Positions 8,723-17,554 of a DNA stretch of 37,362 nt are shown one piece after another. The position numbers and the translations under genes are program-made. The DNA is from an uncultured Gammaproteobacteria bacterium (lineage in GTDB: Bacteria > Pseudomonadota > Gammaproteobacteria > GCA-001735895). The DNA lies in assembly GCA_947259305.1 (NCBI GenBank), contig CAMYML010000009.1, positions 1-37,362 on the forward strand, in the 5' to 3' direction. Positions within the stretch are counted from its first letter, which is position 1, and the number at the start of each line of letters is the position of its first letter. Below the pieces are notes generated by a model that had not been told where the DNA came from, did no database searches, and saw only the letters and a list, made by a program, of their open reading frames with translations.

Positions 8723-9170
8723 ACGCAACAGCCTGGTCACCCTTTATTACCGCCTTGGACTACCGAATGGCGATATCCTGGAGGAAAATTTCGACGACGA
8801 ACCGTTGACCGTGCAACTCGGCTGCGGGGAAATGGCCGAGGGCCTGGAGCTTGCGCTCATTGGTTTAACCGCAGGCCAGAAAGAAACCATCGACATTGGC
8901 CCGGATCTCGCCTTCGGTTATATAGATGAAACCCTGTTTCGCTCGATCCCGCGGGTCGAGTTCGATCCCGATATCGAACTGGAACCGGGGCTGATCATCG
9001 AGTTTGCCACCGAAGACGACGAAACCTTGCCCGGCACGATTCTCGAAATTAACGAGGATGAGGTGCGCGTCGATCTGAATCATCCGCTCGCGGGACAAAC
9101 CGTGCGCTACAGCGTAAAGATTGTCGCCGTCGACGACGGCGCCGAAACCGGTACCAAGACAATTCACTGA
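8709..9170 (+). CDS. fkpB: FKBP-type peptidyl-prolyl isomerase (SlpA-like)
   Basis: This is a 153-residue FKBP/SlyD-like prolyl cis-trans isomerase with likely chaperone activity in the cytosol. The FKBP part is split around an inserted flap. N-terminal [18 protein letters not shown] and the turn [20 protein letters not shown] are typical, followed by [10 protein letters not shown], the flap segment (about 80-125) and the closing [19 protein letters not shown]. No His-rich tail is present, so it matches FkpB/SlpA rather than SlyD. The start overlaps the end of lspA by 14 nt and the stop overlaps the ispH start (TGATG), as is normal for this operon. Confidence 0.95.
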   Translation: MSLIERNSLVTLYYRLGLPNGDILEENFDDEPLTVQLGCGEMAEGLELALIGLTAGQKETIDIGPDLAFGYIDETLFRSIPRVEFDPDIELEPGLIIEFATEDDETLPGTILEINEDEVRVDLNHPLAGQTVRYSVKIVAVDDGAETGTKTIH

Positions 9171-10111
9171 TGGATATCCTGCTCGCCAATCCGCGCGGTT
9201 TTTGCGCCGGTGTAGACCGCGCCATCGAAATCGTCGAACGCGCAATATCGCTGTTTGGTACGCCGATCTATGTTCGCCACGAAGTCGTGCACAACCGCTA
9301 CGTGGTCGATGACCTGAAACAGAAAGGCGCGATTTTCGTCGATGAACTCGATCAGGTACCCGATGACAGTTACGTCATTTTCAGCGCCCACGGCGTATCC
9401 AGGGCGGTACAGCGCGAGGCCGAGCGGCGCAAGCTCAAGGTGTTCGACGCCACCTGCCCATTGGTCACCAAGGTACATATGGAAGTCAGCCGCTACAGCC
9501 GCAAGGGGATCGAAACCATCCTCATCGGCCACCGCGGACATCCCGAGGTCGAGGGCACCATGGGCCAGTACGATCGCTCGGCCGGCGGCGACATTTACCT
9601 GGTGGAATCGGCCGACGACGTGCACCAGCTCGAACTGCGCAATCCGCAGGAACTGCGCTTCGTCACCCAGACCACGCTCTCCAAGGACGACACCGCGATC
9701 GTGATCGATCGTCTCTATGCGACCTTTCCCGAAATTCGGGGGCCGAAAAAGGAAGATATCTGCTACGCCACGCAAAATCGCCAGGACGCGGTCAAGCAAC
9801 TCGCCGAGCGCTGCGATCTGATCCTCGTGGTTGGTTCGAAAAACAGTTCGAACTCGAACCGCCTGCGGGAAATCGCCGAAAATAAAAACATTGAGGGTTA
9901 CCTGATCGACAGCGAGGCCGACATCAAACCGGAATGGCTACAGGGCAAAACCCGGATCGGGGTGACCGCGGGCGCATCGGCGCCCGAACTACTGGTGCGG
10001 AATGTTGTCAATTATCTGCAACAGCATGGTGCGGGTAAGGCCTCATCGCTCGGCTTCACCGAAGACGTCATTTTCCCATTGCCGAAGCCACTCAGAGACA
10101 CTGCTCGCTAA
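9170..10111 (+). CDS. ispH: 4-hydroxy-3-methylbut-2-enyl diphosphate reductase
   Basis: This 313-residue iron-sulfur enzyme catalyses the last step of the MEP isoprenoid pathway, reducing HMBPP to IPP and DMAPP. The cluster cysteines are in place: C12 (PRGFCAGV), C96 (DATCPLV) and C198 ([11 protein letters not shown]). Substrate-binding stretches such as [29 protein letters not shown] and [13 protein letters not shown] are also present. Length is normal. The start codon overlaps the fkpB stop by one base. It is the last gene of the murJ operon; the next gene begins 94 nt downstream. Confidence 0.97.
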   Translation: MDILLANPRGFCAGVDRAIEIVERAISLFGTPIYVRHEVVHNRYVVDDLKQKGAIFVDELDQVPDDSYVIFSAHGVSRAVQREAERRKLKVFDATCPLVTKVHMEVSRYSRKGIETILIGHRGHPEVEGTMGQYDRSAGGDIYLVESADDVHQLELRNPQELRFVTQTTLSKDDTAIVIDRLYATFPEIRGPKKEDICYATQNRQDAVKQLAERCDLILVVGSKNSSNSNRLREIAENKNIEGYLIDSEADIKPEWLQGKTRIGVTAGASAPELLVRNVVNYLQQHGAGKASSLGFTEDVIFPLPKPLRDTAR

Positions 10112-10205
10112 GGCGATGGCAGGCCGCCACGCTGCTGCTGGCCCAACCTGGCATTTACCTGTCAGGCAAATCGATTAAGGTTGTGCGCAGGCATCAGATG
10201 AATCG

Positions 10206-11042
10206 ATGAAATATCTTCCAAAGATCCTTTTTGCTAGCACCCTCCTGCTCTGGCTTAGCAGCTGCAGCTTCGCCGACATGGCTTACAACAATGCGCCCAG
10301 CTTCGTCGCCGGCGAACTCGAAGAAGCCTTCGACCTGAGCGAGGCGCAAAGCAGCCAGCTCGACTCCCGGCTCGATCGGTTTTTCATCTGGCACCGCCAG
10401 GAAGAACTGAGCCGTTACCGGGAATTTCTCGAGCGCGCCGCCCTCGACGCGGCAGACGGCATCACGGCGAGCGAATTTCTGACCCTGCGAAACGATATCG
10501 GCGCCGCCTGGAACCGCTCGCTCGAAAAGGGTATCGACAGTCTCGGTGACCTGTTCGCCAATCTGACACCGGCGCAAATCGAGCAGTATCGGCAGTATCA
10601 CCGCGAAAGCTCCGAGGAGTACCAGGACTATCTCGAAAAATCAGCGCAACAACGAGAGATCTACCGTGTAGAACGCAGTTTCGAACACCTCGAAAACTGG
10701 TTCGGCGAATTCGACTTCCTGGTGGAGGAAAGAATTATGCAACGCCTGCGGCAGGTGCCCGATATTTACCAATCCTGGATCGAGTACCGCGAACGGCGTC
10801 ACCAGGCGCTGGTCAGTGCGTTGAAAAGGGGCCTGACCGTGCAACAGCTGAAAGTCATCATGCTGGATCCATCGACCGATCATGCCCGCGCTTTCCAGCC
10901 GGCACGCCAGGCTTACTGGCAGGCTTACGCGCAAGCGCTCGAAGATATCAGTTCCTGGCTGAGCGAGGGGCAACGACAGCACGCGGTCAGCCGTTTACAG
11001 AGATACGCCCGCCTCGTCGAACGCCTGCGCGGCGCAGATTAG
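10206..11042 (+). CDS. DUF6279-like lipoprotein
   Basis: This is a 278-residue predicted lipoprotein. Residues 1-20 form a lipoprotein signal (LLWLSSC, lipidated Cys at about 20), so LspA should process it. The rest is largely helical and rich in Arg, Glu and Gln. I match it from memory to the DUF6279 family of gammaproteobacterial lipoproteins, by MAYNNAPSFVAGELEEAFDLSEAQ near the mature N-terminus and RQLAQRL-type helices later. Function is unknown. With Ser after the lipidated Cys rather than Asp, outer-membrane sorting is expected. It lies 94 nt after ispH and could be on the same transcript or have its own promoter. Confidence 0.75.
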   Translation: MKYLPKILFASTLLLWLSSCSFADMAYNNAPSFVAGELEEAFDLSEAQSSQLDSRLDRFFIWHRQEELSRYREFLERAALDAADGITASEFLTLRNDIGAAWNRSLEKGIDSLGDLFANLTPAQIEQYRQYHRESSEEYQDYLEKSAQQREIYRVERSFEHLENWFGEFDFLVEERIMQRLRQVPDIYQSWIEYRERRHQALVSALKRGLTVQQLKVIMLDPSTDHARAFQPARQAYWQAYAQALEDISSWLSEGQRQHAVSRLQRYARLVERLRGAD

Positions 11043-11129
11043 CGCTACGCTCCGATTGCATTAGCCCTGAGCGCGGATCACAATAGCTGGACAATCCATC
11101 CAGCATCCCCAGGTTAAGCCGGAAGATCA

Positions 11130-11612
11130 ATGCGCAATAGAATCTCGGGTGAAAATGTAGAAAAAAGTTCTTCTTTCAAGTCGGCACAAGACTCGGCAGT
11201 CGAATACGCGAAAAACCCCAAAAAACTGAATGAGCTGCTCGACCGCGCGCTGAAGAAGGCCCATTCCAGCAAAGGACGACTGCTTGAGGTATGGGAATCC
11301 CTGCAGGCCAGCTTCAGGCTGCTGCGAGCCTATGCCACGGGCCGCTACCGGGATATTCCCTGGACGAGCCTGGTGTCGATCGTGGCCGCGGTGATTTACT
11401 TTGTCATGCCACTCGACCTGATTCCAGACTTCATCCTGGCGCTCGGTTTGATCGACGACGCCGCGCTGCTGGGATGGATACTAACGTCCCTGAAAACCGA
11501 TATCGACAATTTCATCGAATGGGAAAGGTCACAGGCGACAGGCAAAGATAATGACGCGAGTAAATCAGATCCTGCAACCCTGCAGGAGCGGAATCAGGAA
11601 GCAGATAACTGA
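11130..11612 (+). CDS. YkvA family (DUF1232) membrane protein
   Basis: This is a 160-residue protein. The DUF1232 core (about residues 72-115) contains the characteristic AAVIYFVMPLDLIPDFILALGLIDDAALLG with its PxDxIPD motif, spanning one or two membrane segments. The preceding region is charged and helical, and the tail after about 125 is hydrophilic. Members of this family (YkvA) are small membrane proteins of unknown function. GGAAG lies about 6 nt before the ATG. It faces a small minus-strand gene whose stop is 32 nt away. Confidence 0.88.
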   Translation: MRNRISGENVEKSSSFKSAQDSAVEYAKNPKKLNELLDRALKKAHSSKGRLLEVWESLQASFRLLRAYATGRYRDIPWTSLVSIVAAVIYFVMPLDLIPDFILALGLIDDAALLGWILTSLKTDIDNFIEWERSQATGKDNDASKSDPATLQERNQEADN

Positions 11613-11644
11613 ACCACGGAAATCAGGAAAGCGCCTGCCCAGGT

Positions 11645-11830
11645 TCAAGCGAGATCGGACAGCATCAGCAATAGGCCGATTACTGCAAATGCGGCGCCGA
11701 CAACCGCCAGGCGGGCAACCAGTTCAGAATAGGCAATACGCGCTATCAGTGGGCTCTCTAACCTGTCCTTTAGCCAGAACAGGCCGATGATCGCCAACAC
11801 CATGCTCACGCCGGTGAGAAAAAAATACAT
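11645..11830 (-). CDS. Small two-segment membrane protein
   Basis: This 61-residue protein is almost wholly hydrophobic. Segment 1 covers about residues 2-20 (FFLTGVSMVLAIIGLFWL) and segment 2 about 39-58 (LAVVGAAFAVIGLLLML). They are joined by a polar loop (KDRLESPLIARIAYSEL). I consider it real because GGAGG lies about 10 nt upstream of the ATG and the gene fits exactly between its neighbours. It is not recognised as a known family. A possible coding remnant ends 20 nt upstream (11850-11981) on the same strand. Confidence 0.6.
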   Translation of the reverse strand: MYFFLTGVSMVLAIIGLFWLKDRLESPLIARIAYSELVARLAVVGAAFAVIGLLLMLSDLA

Positions 11831-11849
11831 GTAATAAATCCTCCCACGT

Positions 11850-11981
11850 TTACTCCTCGATGATGGCTTGCGCCCGGCGCAGCGCTTCGATGCGGCCAGC
11901 CAGCATTTTTTCCCTGCCCGGTCTTTCCCTGTAGATATCTGCTTCGATGGCGAATTTAAATTCCGGCGGCCGATATGAAGA
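11850..11981 (-). pseudogene. Possible gene remnant (43-codon open frame without a proper start)
   Basis: On the minus strand, an open frame of 43 codons after an in-frame TAG ends at TAA (11850-11852). Its translation looks protein-like: PPEFKFAIEADIYRERP, then a charged helix ending RAQAIIEE. There is no start with a good ribosome binding site; the only ATG is an internal Met 18 codons before the stop. It may be the C-terminal remnant of a decayed gene, or a short unrecognised protein. The rest of 11831-12041 shows nothing else. Low confidence. Confidence 0.3.
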
Positions 11982-12041
11982 CTATCGATCGCTCGTTGTT
12001 GGCAATGCCGATGTAATTGACTACGTGTATAGCCAACCTGC

Positions 12042-12746
12042 TTACCCGCGCTTGAACTTGCCGGTTTGCAGGTAATGAATCACCTGGTCGATGACCTTGT
12101 CGTTGCGCATCATGAAAGTATGCGTAACCTCCATTTCGAGGTGATCGCGCATGCCTTCAAGCTTGGTGTTTTCGACCGAGACCTTGCCGTCGTCGGTTCC
12201 CGGAATCATGTTCGACAGGAACAGGTTGACGCTGCGCGTGCCGGCAATGATGCCGAGATCGAAATCGGCGCCGCCGAGCTTGTTGGGTACGCTGGTGGCG
12301 CCGGTACCGAGTTCCAGTCCGGCGTCGCCGTGCACAAAGTAAAATCCCGGAAAATCGCGCAGCTTGTCGATCACTTCGCTGCCCTTGTTGGGCGGCCCCA
12401 GCATGACCACCCGCCCGAGGTTGCCGATCTGATGATTGCGCAGGTACTGACGCACCAGTATGCCGCCCAGCGAATGGGTGACGAAGTGAACCCTGCCCGT
12501 CTCCGCGCAAGCCGCCAGCGCCGGGCCGATCGCCTGCTCGGCGAGCCTGGCAACGTTGTTGCGGGTCGACTCGTAGCTGACGTTCTGCACGCAATAACCC
12601 TGCTCCAACAGCGCTTTTTCGAGCTTCTGCATCGAGCGTTCGCTGCGCGCGAGACCATGCAGCAGGATTACGCTATCGGCTACGGACGGCATTGGCAGGA
12701 CAGTCAGTGCTAACGCGCAGGCGAGGAATCTAGCCCTCGATTTCAT
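12042..12746 (-). CDS. Exported alpha/beta hydrolase, lipase/PGAP1-like
   Basis: This is a 234-residue serine hydrolase with a signal peptide (about residues 1-23, ending SVA before DS). The oxyanion motif HGLARS is at 30-35. The nucleophile elbow is THSLGG with Ser92, the acid is probably D185 or D186 (PGTDDGKVSVE) and the catalytic His is probably H209 (VTHTFMM). This order resembles periplasmic triacylglycerol-lipase-like and PGAP1-like hydrolases. The natural substrate is unknown. The ATG at 12746 is chosen over the upstream TTG at 12812 because it starts directly with the signal peptide. The start overlaps the end of the upstream DUF6524-like gene by 17 nt, so the two are likely co-transcribed and translationally coupled. 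Confidence 0.85.
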   Translation of the reverse strand: MKSRARFLACALALTVLPMPSVADSVILLHGLARSERSMQKLEKALLEQGYCVQNVSYESTRNNVARLAEQAIGPALAACAETGRVHFVTHSLGGILVRQYLRNHQIGNLGRVVMLGPPNKGSEVIDKLRDFPGFYFVHGDAGLELGTGATSVPNKLGGADFDLGIIAGTRSVNLFLSNMIPGTDDGKVSVENTKLEGMRDHLEMEVTHTFMMRNDKVIDQVIHYLQTGKFKRG

Positions 12747-13143
12747 CCGTGTCGTACTGCCCCGAAAGTTTGCGACGCACGTGCGACCAGGACATACCGA
12801 CCGCGAGCACAAATGACAGCACGACCATCACGACCCAGGTGATCGCGGTGGGATTGTCGAGACTGATGAGTTGCCAATGGACGAGTAACCAGATGAAAAT
12901 GCTGAAAAAGGCAACCGCCAGGATCGTGCCGAGCGCACCGAGTGAGTTCCAGGTCGCGCGCAGGAACATAATCCAGCCGATCAGCAACACGATACCGGAT
13001 GCGGCCAGGTATACCTTGTCGACCTCCATATTAAACAGGCCCACCCAGGAGTAACCGCTGGGGTTATAGGTCACGAATACAAGCAAAATCGCAAACAGCA
13101 GGCGCAGCAGGAAACTAACAAAGTCAAAATCGTTACGGGCCAT
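12730..13143 (-). CDS. DUF6524-like inner-membrane protein
   Basis: This is a 137-residue membrane protein with four hydrophobic segments (about residues 7-25, 41-59, 67-86 and 99-120) and a charged C-terminus (RRKLSGQYDTDEIEG). The N-terminal stretch FLLRLLFAILLVFVTYNPSGYSW resembles the DUF6524 family; function is unknown. The start MARNDFDF at 13143 is preferred to the longer frame from 13182 because it puts the first membrane segment at the usual place. It forms an operon with the overlapping hydrolase downstream. Confidence 0.72.
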   Translation of the reverse strand: MARNDFDFVSFLLRLLFAILLVFVTYNPSGYSWVGLFNMEVDKVYLAASGIVLLIGWIMFLRATWNSLGALGTILAVAFFSIFIWLLVHWQLISLDNPTAITWVVMVVLSFVLAVGMSWSHVRRKLSGQYDTDEIEG

Positions 13144-13284
13144 TTTTCGAGCTTCACAAAAAAACACTATTTTAACAGACACAAGCGCGCGGATACCAAT
13201 TCACATGCAGTCGCAATGAAATTAAATTCTACCCGCCGCCTGCGGTGAACCCTGCCGCGGCAGTAAACCCGAATTAAATGCGGC

Positions 13285-14457
13285 TTAGCGGTTGAGCAGC
13301 TTGATCTGTGCGCGCCGATCGACCGCCCAGGCGTATTGCTGGGGCCACATTTGATAATCGGGATCGACCCCGAGCGCCTCGGCCGCATGCAACGGCCAGA
13401 AGGGATCGTGCATGATTTCCCGCCCCAGCGCGACCAGGTCGGCGCCACCGCTTTGCAGGATTTCCTCGGCCTGGTGCGGATCGATGATAACCCCAACCGC
13501 CATCGACCTGATTCCCGCTTCGTCCCGGATTCGACGCGCAAAAGGCACCTGGAAGCCGGGCGCCCTGGCCGAATCCGCGGTCAGCGGTTTCCCGGTATCG
13601 TCGCTGCGAAAGCGCGGCGCGCCGCCAATGCCGCCGGAGGAGCAGTCGATAACATCGGCACCGGCCTCGGTCATGCGCCGGCTGAACAGCACCGAGTCAT
13701 CCAGGGTCCAACCGCCTTCCCTGCCATCGATGGCGGAGATGCGCGCGAACAGCGGCAATTCATCGGGTATCGCGGCGCGCACCGCTGCGGTCACTTCCAG
13801 CGGAAAGCGCATGCGACCCTCGAGATCGCTGCCGTAGGCATCATCGCGTTCATTGCCGAGCGGCGACAGAAAACTGTGCAACAGGTAACCGTGCGCCATG
13901 TGCAGTTCAAGCACGCGAAAACCGACCTCGACGGCGCGTCGCGCCGCGTCCACGAATGCCTGCTTGACCTGCTGCAAGCCGGCGGCATCCAGTTCGCTCG
14001 GGATGTGCCAACCGTCGGCCACCGGCAGCGCCGATGGCGCCACGGTTTGCCAGGGCGCGCCTGCGGTGGCGCTGTCTGCCTGGTTGAGTGGAAGCGGACC
14101 CCCGGCGGAGAACGGCGGCCGCGTCGAGGCCTTGCGCCCCGCGTGCGCCAGCTGCAGACCCGGCACGCAACCCATCGATTCGATAAATTCGGTTATCGGG
14201 CGCAAGGCCTCGGCCTGATCGTCGCTCCAGATACCGAGACAGGCCGGGGTAATCCGTCCGCGCGCTTCGACCGCGGTTGCCTCGGTGAACACCAGGCCGG
14301 CCTTGCCGCGGGCAAAGGTACTGAGGTGGGCAAAATGCCAGGGTTGCGCAAAGCCTTCGACGGCCGAGTACATGCACAGCGGCGACACCACGATGCGGTT
14401 GGGTAGCACGGTGCCGCGCAGGGTCAGGGGTTCAAACAGCTTCACGGGTTCGCTCAT
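13285..14457 (-). CDS. NADH:flavin oxidoreductase, Old Yellow Enzyme family (YqjM-like)
   Basis: This is a 390-residue FMN-dependent ene-reductase in a TIM barrel. The N-terminus [27 protein letters not shown] holds the Cys typical of the thermophilic-like/YqjM subgroup. LAHAGRKAS holds the active-site His/Arg region, [28 protein letters not shown]-like sequence (here AYGSD) follows, and a C-terminal [19 protein letters not shown] binds FMN phosphate. It reduces activated C=C bonds with NAD(P)H; the physiological substrate is not known. MSEPVKLF at 14457 is taken as start because it matches the family; the frame extends to 14517. No operon partner is evident: 100 nt separate it from the DUF6524 gene start downstream. 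Confidence 0.93.
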   Translation of the reverse strand: [390 protein letters not shown]

Positions 14458-14511
14458 GTCATCTCGATCCTGGGTCATAAAAGGCGACATTATTAGCCTT
14501 AGCACCGGAGA

Positions 14512-14548
14512 TTTCAAAACAAACCGATGCCGGCGATACAGGCATCGG
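14512..14548 (-). terminator. Terminator of the two-component operon
   Basis: On the minus strand an 8-bp GC-rich stem (CCGATGCC / GGCATCGG, arms 14541-14548 and 14524-14531, 9-nt loop) is followed by TTTGTTTTG. It lies about 75 nt after the kinase stop at 14625 and before the oxidoreductase start. Confidence 0.8.
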
Positions 14549-14624
14549 CTTTGTCTTGCAAGATTAATGCTTTTCCATTAGCGCGAATTCAACTTCCACG
14601 AATACCATTATTAATGGCGCTGCC

Positions 14625-16697
14625 TCAGGCCGCGGGCTCAAGCGCGGCAAACCTGATCCTGAATTCGGCGCCCGGCTCGCAGTTGACCACGTCGACCTCG
14701 GCCTGCATCGCGCTCGCCAGCTGCTGCACCAGCGCCAGGCCGATACCGGTACCGACGGTTTCGCGCGTGAGCTCGTTTTCGCTGCGGTAGAACAGCCTGA
14801 ATATCTTCTTCATCTGATCGGGCGCAATGCCGGGGCCGAAATCGCGCACCGAGAACTGGAGCCTGCCGTCGCGCAGCCGCCGGTAGTCGATATCGACGCG
14901 CCGCGTCGCGGCGTTGGCGGAAAACTTGAGCGCGTTATCGACCAGGTTGATAAAGATCTGCAGGAACCAGTCAATGTCAATTTGCACGGACAGCGATTCG
15001 ACTTCGACCGCGCCGCAAATCTTCAGCTCGAATCCCGAGGGCTCCAGCTGCGACTCGAGCCGCGGTTTCAGTTCGGCCAGCGCGTCGCCGACGGTGACGG
15101 CACTCAAGTTTGCCACCTGCTCGTTGCGAGACATGCGCGCCAGCTGCAGCACGTTATTGATCAGCCGCGTCAGCCGTTCGGCCTCGTGAAAGATAAAGTC
15201 GTAATAGGTCTTGCGCTTTGCCTCGTCGGCCCAGCCCTCGCGCAGCATTTCGCCATACATGCGGATCGAGGTCAGCGGCGTCTTCAGTTCATGACTGACC
15301 GCGGACACGAAATCCTGCTGCTGGCGCGCCAACGCCAGCTGGCGCTGCCCCAGGCGTAACAGCATGAAGCAGCCACCGATCAGCACGACCGCGAGCACCA
15401 GCGCCGACCAGAGTATGACCTTGCCACCGGCGCCGATCGGCAGTCGAGCCAGCGTGTAAATCAGTTCGATATCGCCAAACGGCGCGATCAGGCGCGCCTG
15501 GTAGAGCAATTCATTGCTTTCCTGCTCCGCGCCAGGGCGATACAGGCTGCCGTAGTCCGCGGCAAAGCTGCGTAAGATCGCGCCTCGATAGGCGACGATC
15601 AGTTTACTCATCGACGACAGCTCCGATTCACGAAACGCGGGCGCGATCAGGCGCTCGATGAAACTGGCCTGGTCGAACAGGATACCCTGCACATAGCGTT
15701 CATCCTGGTGCCAGACGCGGCGAAACAGCACGAAATGGCCGCTGTCGAGCAGCGCGAATTCCATCGGCTCGACTTCGCTTTCGAAAGTCTGGATACGGAT
15801 TGCGCGCTGCTCCACTATCTGCTCGGCAAGCCTGTCCCGATCATCGACGGATTCGTCGAGGCTCTGCTCCAGGCTAACGGCATCTTCGAGTATCGCCCGC
15901 GGCAGGTTAACCTTTTCCTTGCGCGAGCGCTTGGCCGCGGCCTGCTTTCCGGCTTCCAGCTGCCGCTCAGCGGACGCGACCTCGTAACTGTCCTCGAGTT
16001 TCAGGTCCTTGACCTGGTCCACGGGGGCCTTGCTTTCGGCCGGGGTGACCAGCGCACGCGAGGTCAGTTCATCGAAGGCCGACTGCCCCTGTTTGCTGAG
16101 TTTCGGCAGTGCGCGATACTGGCTACCGCTATCGAGTTCGCTGGCGAGCGTCGGGCTGTCGGCGCGCGGTTCGCGCGCGCTTTCCTCTTCGGCCTGCAAG
16201 CGGCCGACCGCGGGCGCCGCGGCGACATCGCTTTTGCCCACCAGCCGGTTTTGATCGAGGATACCGCGGATGCGGCCTTCCTGTTGCTCGCGCTGGCGCA
16301 ATTCAGACGGCGAAATGCCGTAGTTTGCCGCATCGGTCGCGGGCACGATCGGCGTGCGCAGCTGGCCCGAGGCGTCGACCTGGAAATACCCGAGCAGGCC
16401 GGGGGCCTCGGCCTGCAGCGGATACTCGGACAGTGGCGAGCGCTGTAAAAACGCGGTATCGTCGGATCCGGTTACATTGAGAAATTCATAGTCGCTGATC
16501 GGCCGCTTTTCCTCGCGCTCGATCAAATCGCGAAATCCGCTATCGACGCGCCGCGAAAGCTCACGCGCGAGCCGTTGGTGCTGGTAGAACGCTTCCCATT
16601 TCAACTGCCCGTAAGCCTGGTAAACCAGGATCGAGGTGGGAATCGCCAGCGCCAGGAAGAACAACACCAGCAACAGGGAGAGGCGTCGCTGGGTCAT
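14625..16697 (-). CDS. Membrane sensor histidine kinase with large extracytoplasmic domain
   Basis: This is a 690-residue sensor kinase. Transmembrane segment 1 (about 6-28) and segment 2 (about 425-448) enclose roughly 400 residues outside the cytoplasm. The middle of that region (about 130-300) is charged and low in hydrophobics. The cytoplasmic part has HisKA with phospho-accepting His469 (SHELKTPLTS), N box NLVDNALKFS, G1 DFGPGIA and G2 GTGIGLAL. No HAMP domain is visible between segment 2 and HisKA. The start overlaps the regulator stop (ATGA), so they are translated together. A terminator follows. The sensory domain is not recognised; the opposing PspA operon suggests an envelope signal, but this is inference. 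Confidence 0.93.
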   Translation of the reverse strand: MTQRRLSLLLVLFFLALAIPTSILVYQAYGQLKWEAFYQHQRLARELSRRVDSGFRDLIEREEKRPISDYEFLNVTGSDDTAFLQRSPLSEYPLQAEAPGLLGYFQVDASGQLRTPIVPATDAANYGISPSELRQREQQEGRIRGILDQNRLVGKSDVAAAPAVGRLQAEEESAREPRADSPTLASELDSGSQYRALPKLSKQGQSAFDELTSRALVTPAESKAPVDQVKDLKLEDSYEVASAERQLEAGKQAAAKRSRKEKVNLPRAILEDAVSLEQSLDESVDDRDRLAEQIVEQRAIRIQTFESEVEPMEFALLDSGHFVLFRRVWHQDERYVQGILFDQASFIERLIAPAFRESELSSMSKLIVAYRGAILRSFAADYGSLYRPGAEQESNELLYQARLIAPFGDIELIYTLARLPIGAGGKVILWSALVLAVVLIGGCFMLLRLGQRQLALARQQQDFVSAVSHELKTPLTSIRMYGEMLREGWADEAKRKTYYDFIFHEAERLTRLINNVLQLARMSRNEQVANLSAVTVGDALAELKPRLESQLEPSGFELKICGAVEVESLSVQIDIDWFLQIFINLVDNALKFSANAATRRVDIDYRRLRDGRLQFSVRDFGPGIAPDQMKKIFRLFYRSENELTRETVGTGIGLALVQQLASAMQAEVDVVNCEPGAEFRIRFAALEPAA

Positions 16698-17389
16698 TGC
16701 GCGGCGAGCATCAAGCGGTAGCCGGCCCCGCGCACGGTGACGATCGCCGCCGGATTGGCGGCATCGGTTTCGATCTTGCGGCGCAGCTTGGCGATGTGAA
16801 TATCGACGGTGCGGGTTTCGATCTCCATGTGGTTGGCGTAGCCCCAGACGCGCGCCAGTAATTCCTCGCGCGCCACCGGTCGGTCAGATTGCTGCGCCAG
16901 GTACTGCAACAGATCCATTTCACGACGGGTAAACACCGTCTCGCCCGCCGACAGGTTCTCGGTGTCGATAAGCAGACCGTTATTCAACCTGATCTCGCGC
17001 GCGTTATCCCTCGCAATGCCTGAGCGGCGCAACACCGCCTGCACGCGCAACACCAGTTGCGTCACCGAAAAAGGCTTGGCGACATAGTCGTCGGCGCCCA
17101 ACGTCAGTCCCTGCACAATGTCCTCGTCGCTCGATTTCGCGGTCAGCATGATAACCGGTTGCTGCCGATCCTGCTGGCGAATGCGATTGCAGATTTCGAA
17201 TCCGTCGACACCGGGCAGCATGACGTCGAGCAAAATCAGGTTGAATTTTCCGCTCAGGGCCAGGCGCAGGCCGTCGTCGCCATTATCCGCGGTTTCGACT
17301 TCGTAACCATGGTAGACGAACACGTCCACCAGGCCGCTGCGAATCGCGGCTTCATCTTCGACCACCAGTAAACGCGCCTTTTGCGCCAT
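16694..17389 (-). CDS. OmpR/PhoB-family response regulator
   Basis: This is a 231-residue regulator. The receiver domain (about 5-118) has the acidic pair ED (11-12), phospho-acceptor Asp55 (LILLDVMLPG), Thr83 and Lys105 (AKPF). The C-terminal winged-helix DNA-binding domain carries FTRREMDLLQYLA and the closing VRGAGYRL. The start MAQKARLL is chosen because GAGGG lies about 8 nt upstream; the frame reaches 17413. It is the partner of the kinase it overlaps. A pair of 11-bp-spaced TTGTAAA repeats at 17443-17460, just upstream of its own -10, could be its binding site, giving autoregulation and control of the divergent PspA operon. Confidence 0.95.
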   Translation of the reverse strand: MAQKARLLVVEDEAAIRSGLVDVFVYHGYEVETADNGDDGLRLALSGKFNLILLDVMLPGVDGFEICNRIRQQDRQQPVIMLTAKSSDEDIVQGLTLGADDYVAKPFSVTQLVLRVQAVLRRSGIARDNAREIRLNNGLLIDTENLSAGETVFTRREMDLLQYLAQQSDRPVAREELLARVWGYANHMEIETRTVDIHIAKLRRKIETDAANPAAIVTVRGAGYRLMLAAQ

Positions 17390-17417
17390 CGGCTTTACCC
17401 TCTTTATGAACATCTCA

Positions 17418-17460
17418 ATCCTAGCATTCCAGCCCGGCGGCTTTGTAAATTTTTTGTAAA
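17418..17460. promoter_or_regulatory. Candidate OmpR-type box and regulator promoter in divergent intergenic region
   Basis: TTGTAAA occurs twice, at 17443-17449 and 17454-17460, exactly 11 bp apart. This is the spacing at which OmpR/PhoB-family dimers bind direct repeats on one face of DNA. On the minus strand the box is followed by an extended -10 (TGCTAGGAT, 17418-17426), with transcription expected near 17411 for the regulator at 17389. The plus-strand genes start at 17555. I see no clear sigma54 site, unlike classical psp promoters. Confidence 0.6.
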
Positions 17461-17554
17461 CGCCAAACGCCAGGTTTTACCAAAGCCTGTCTGTTTTAAC
17501 GCCCATCCCTGAACCAGAATAAGTTCACCTTTTAGCAACAATGGAGCAAACGAC

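Noticed and set aside
13336-14406. 356-codon plus-strand frame opposite the Old Yellow Enzyme homologue
   Set aside because: Antisense shadow; the minus-strand product matches the family throughout.
17390-17554. Classical sigma54 psp promoter
   Set aside because: No GG-N10-GC pattern with suitable context was found, and no PspF gene is nearby.
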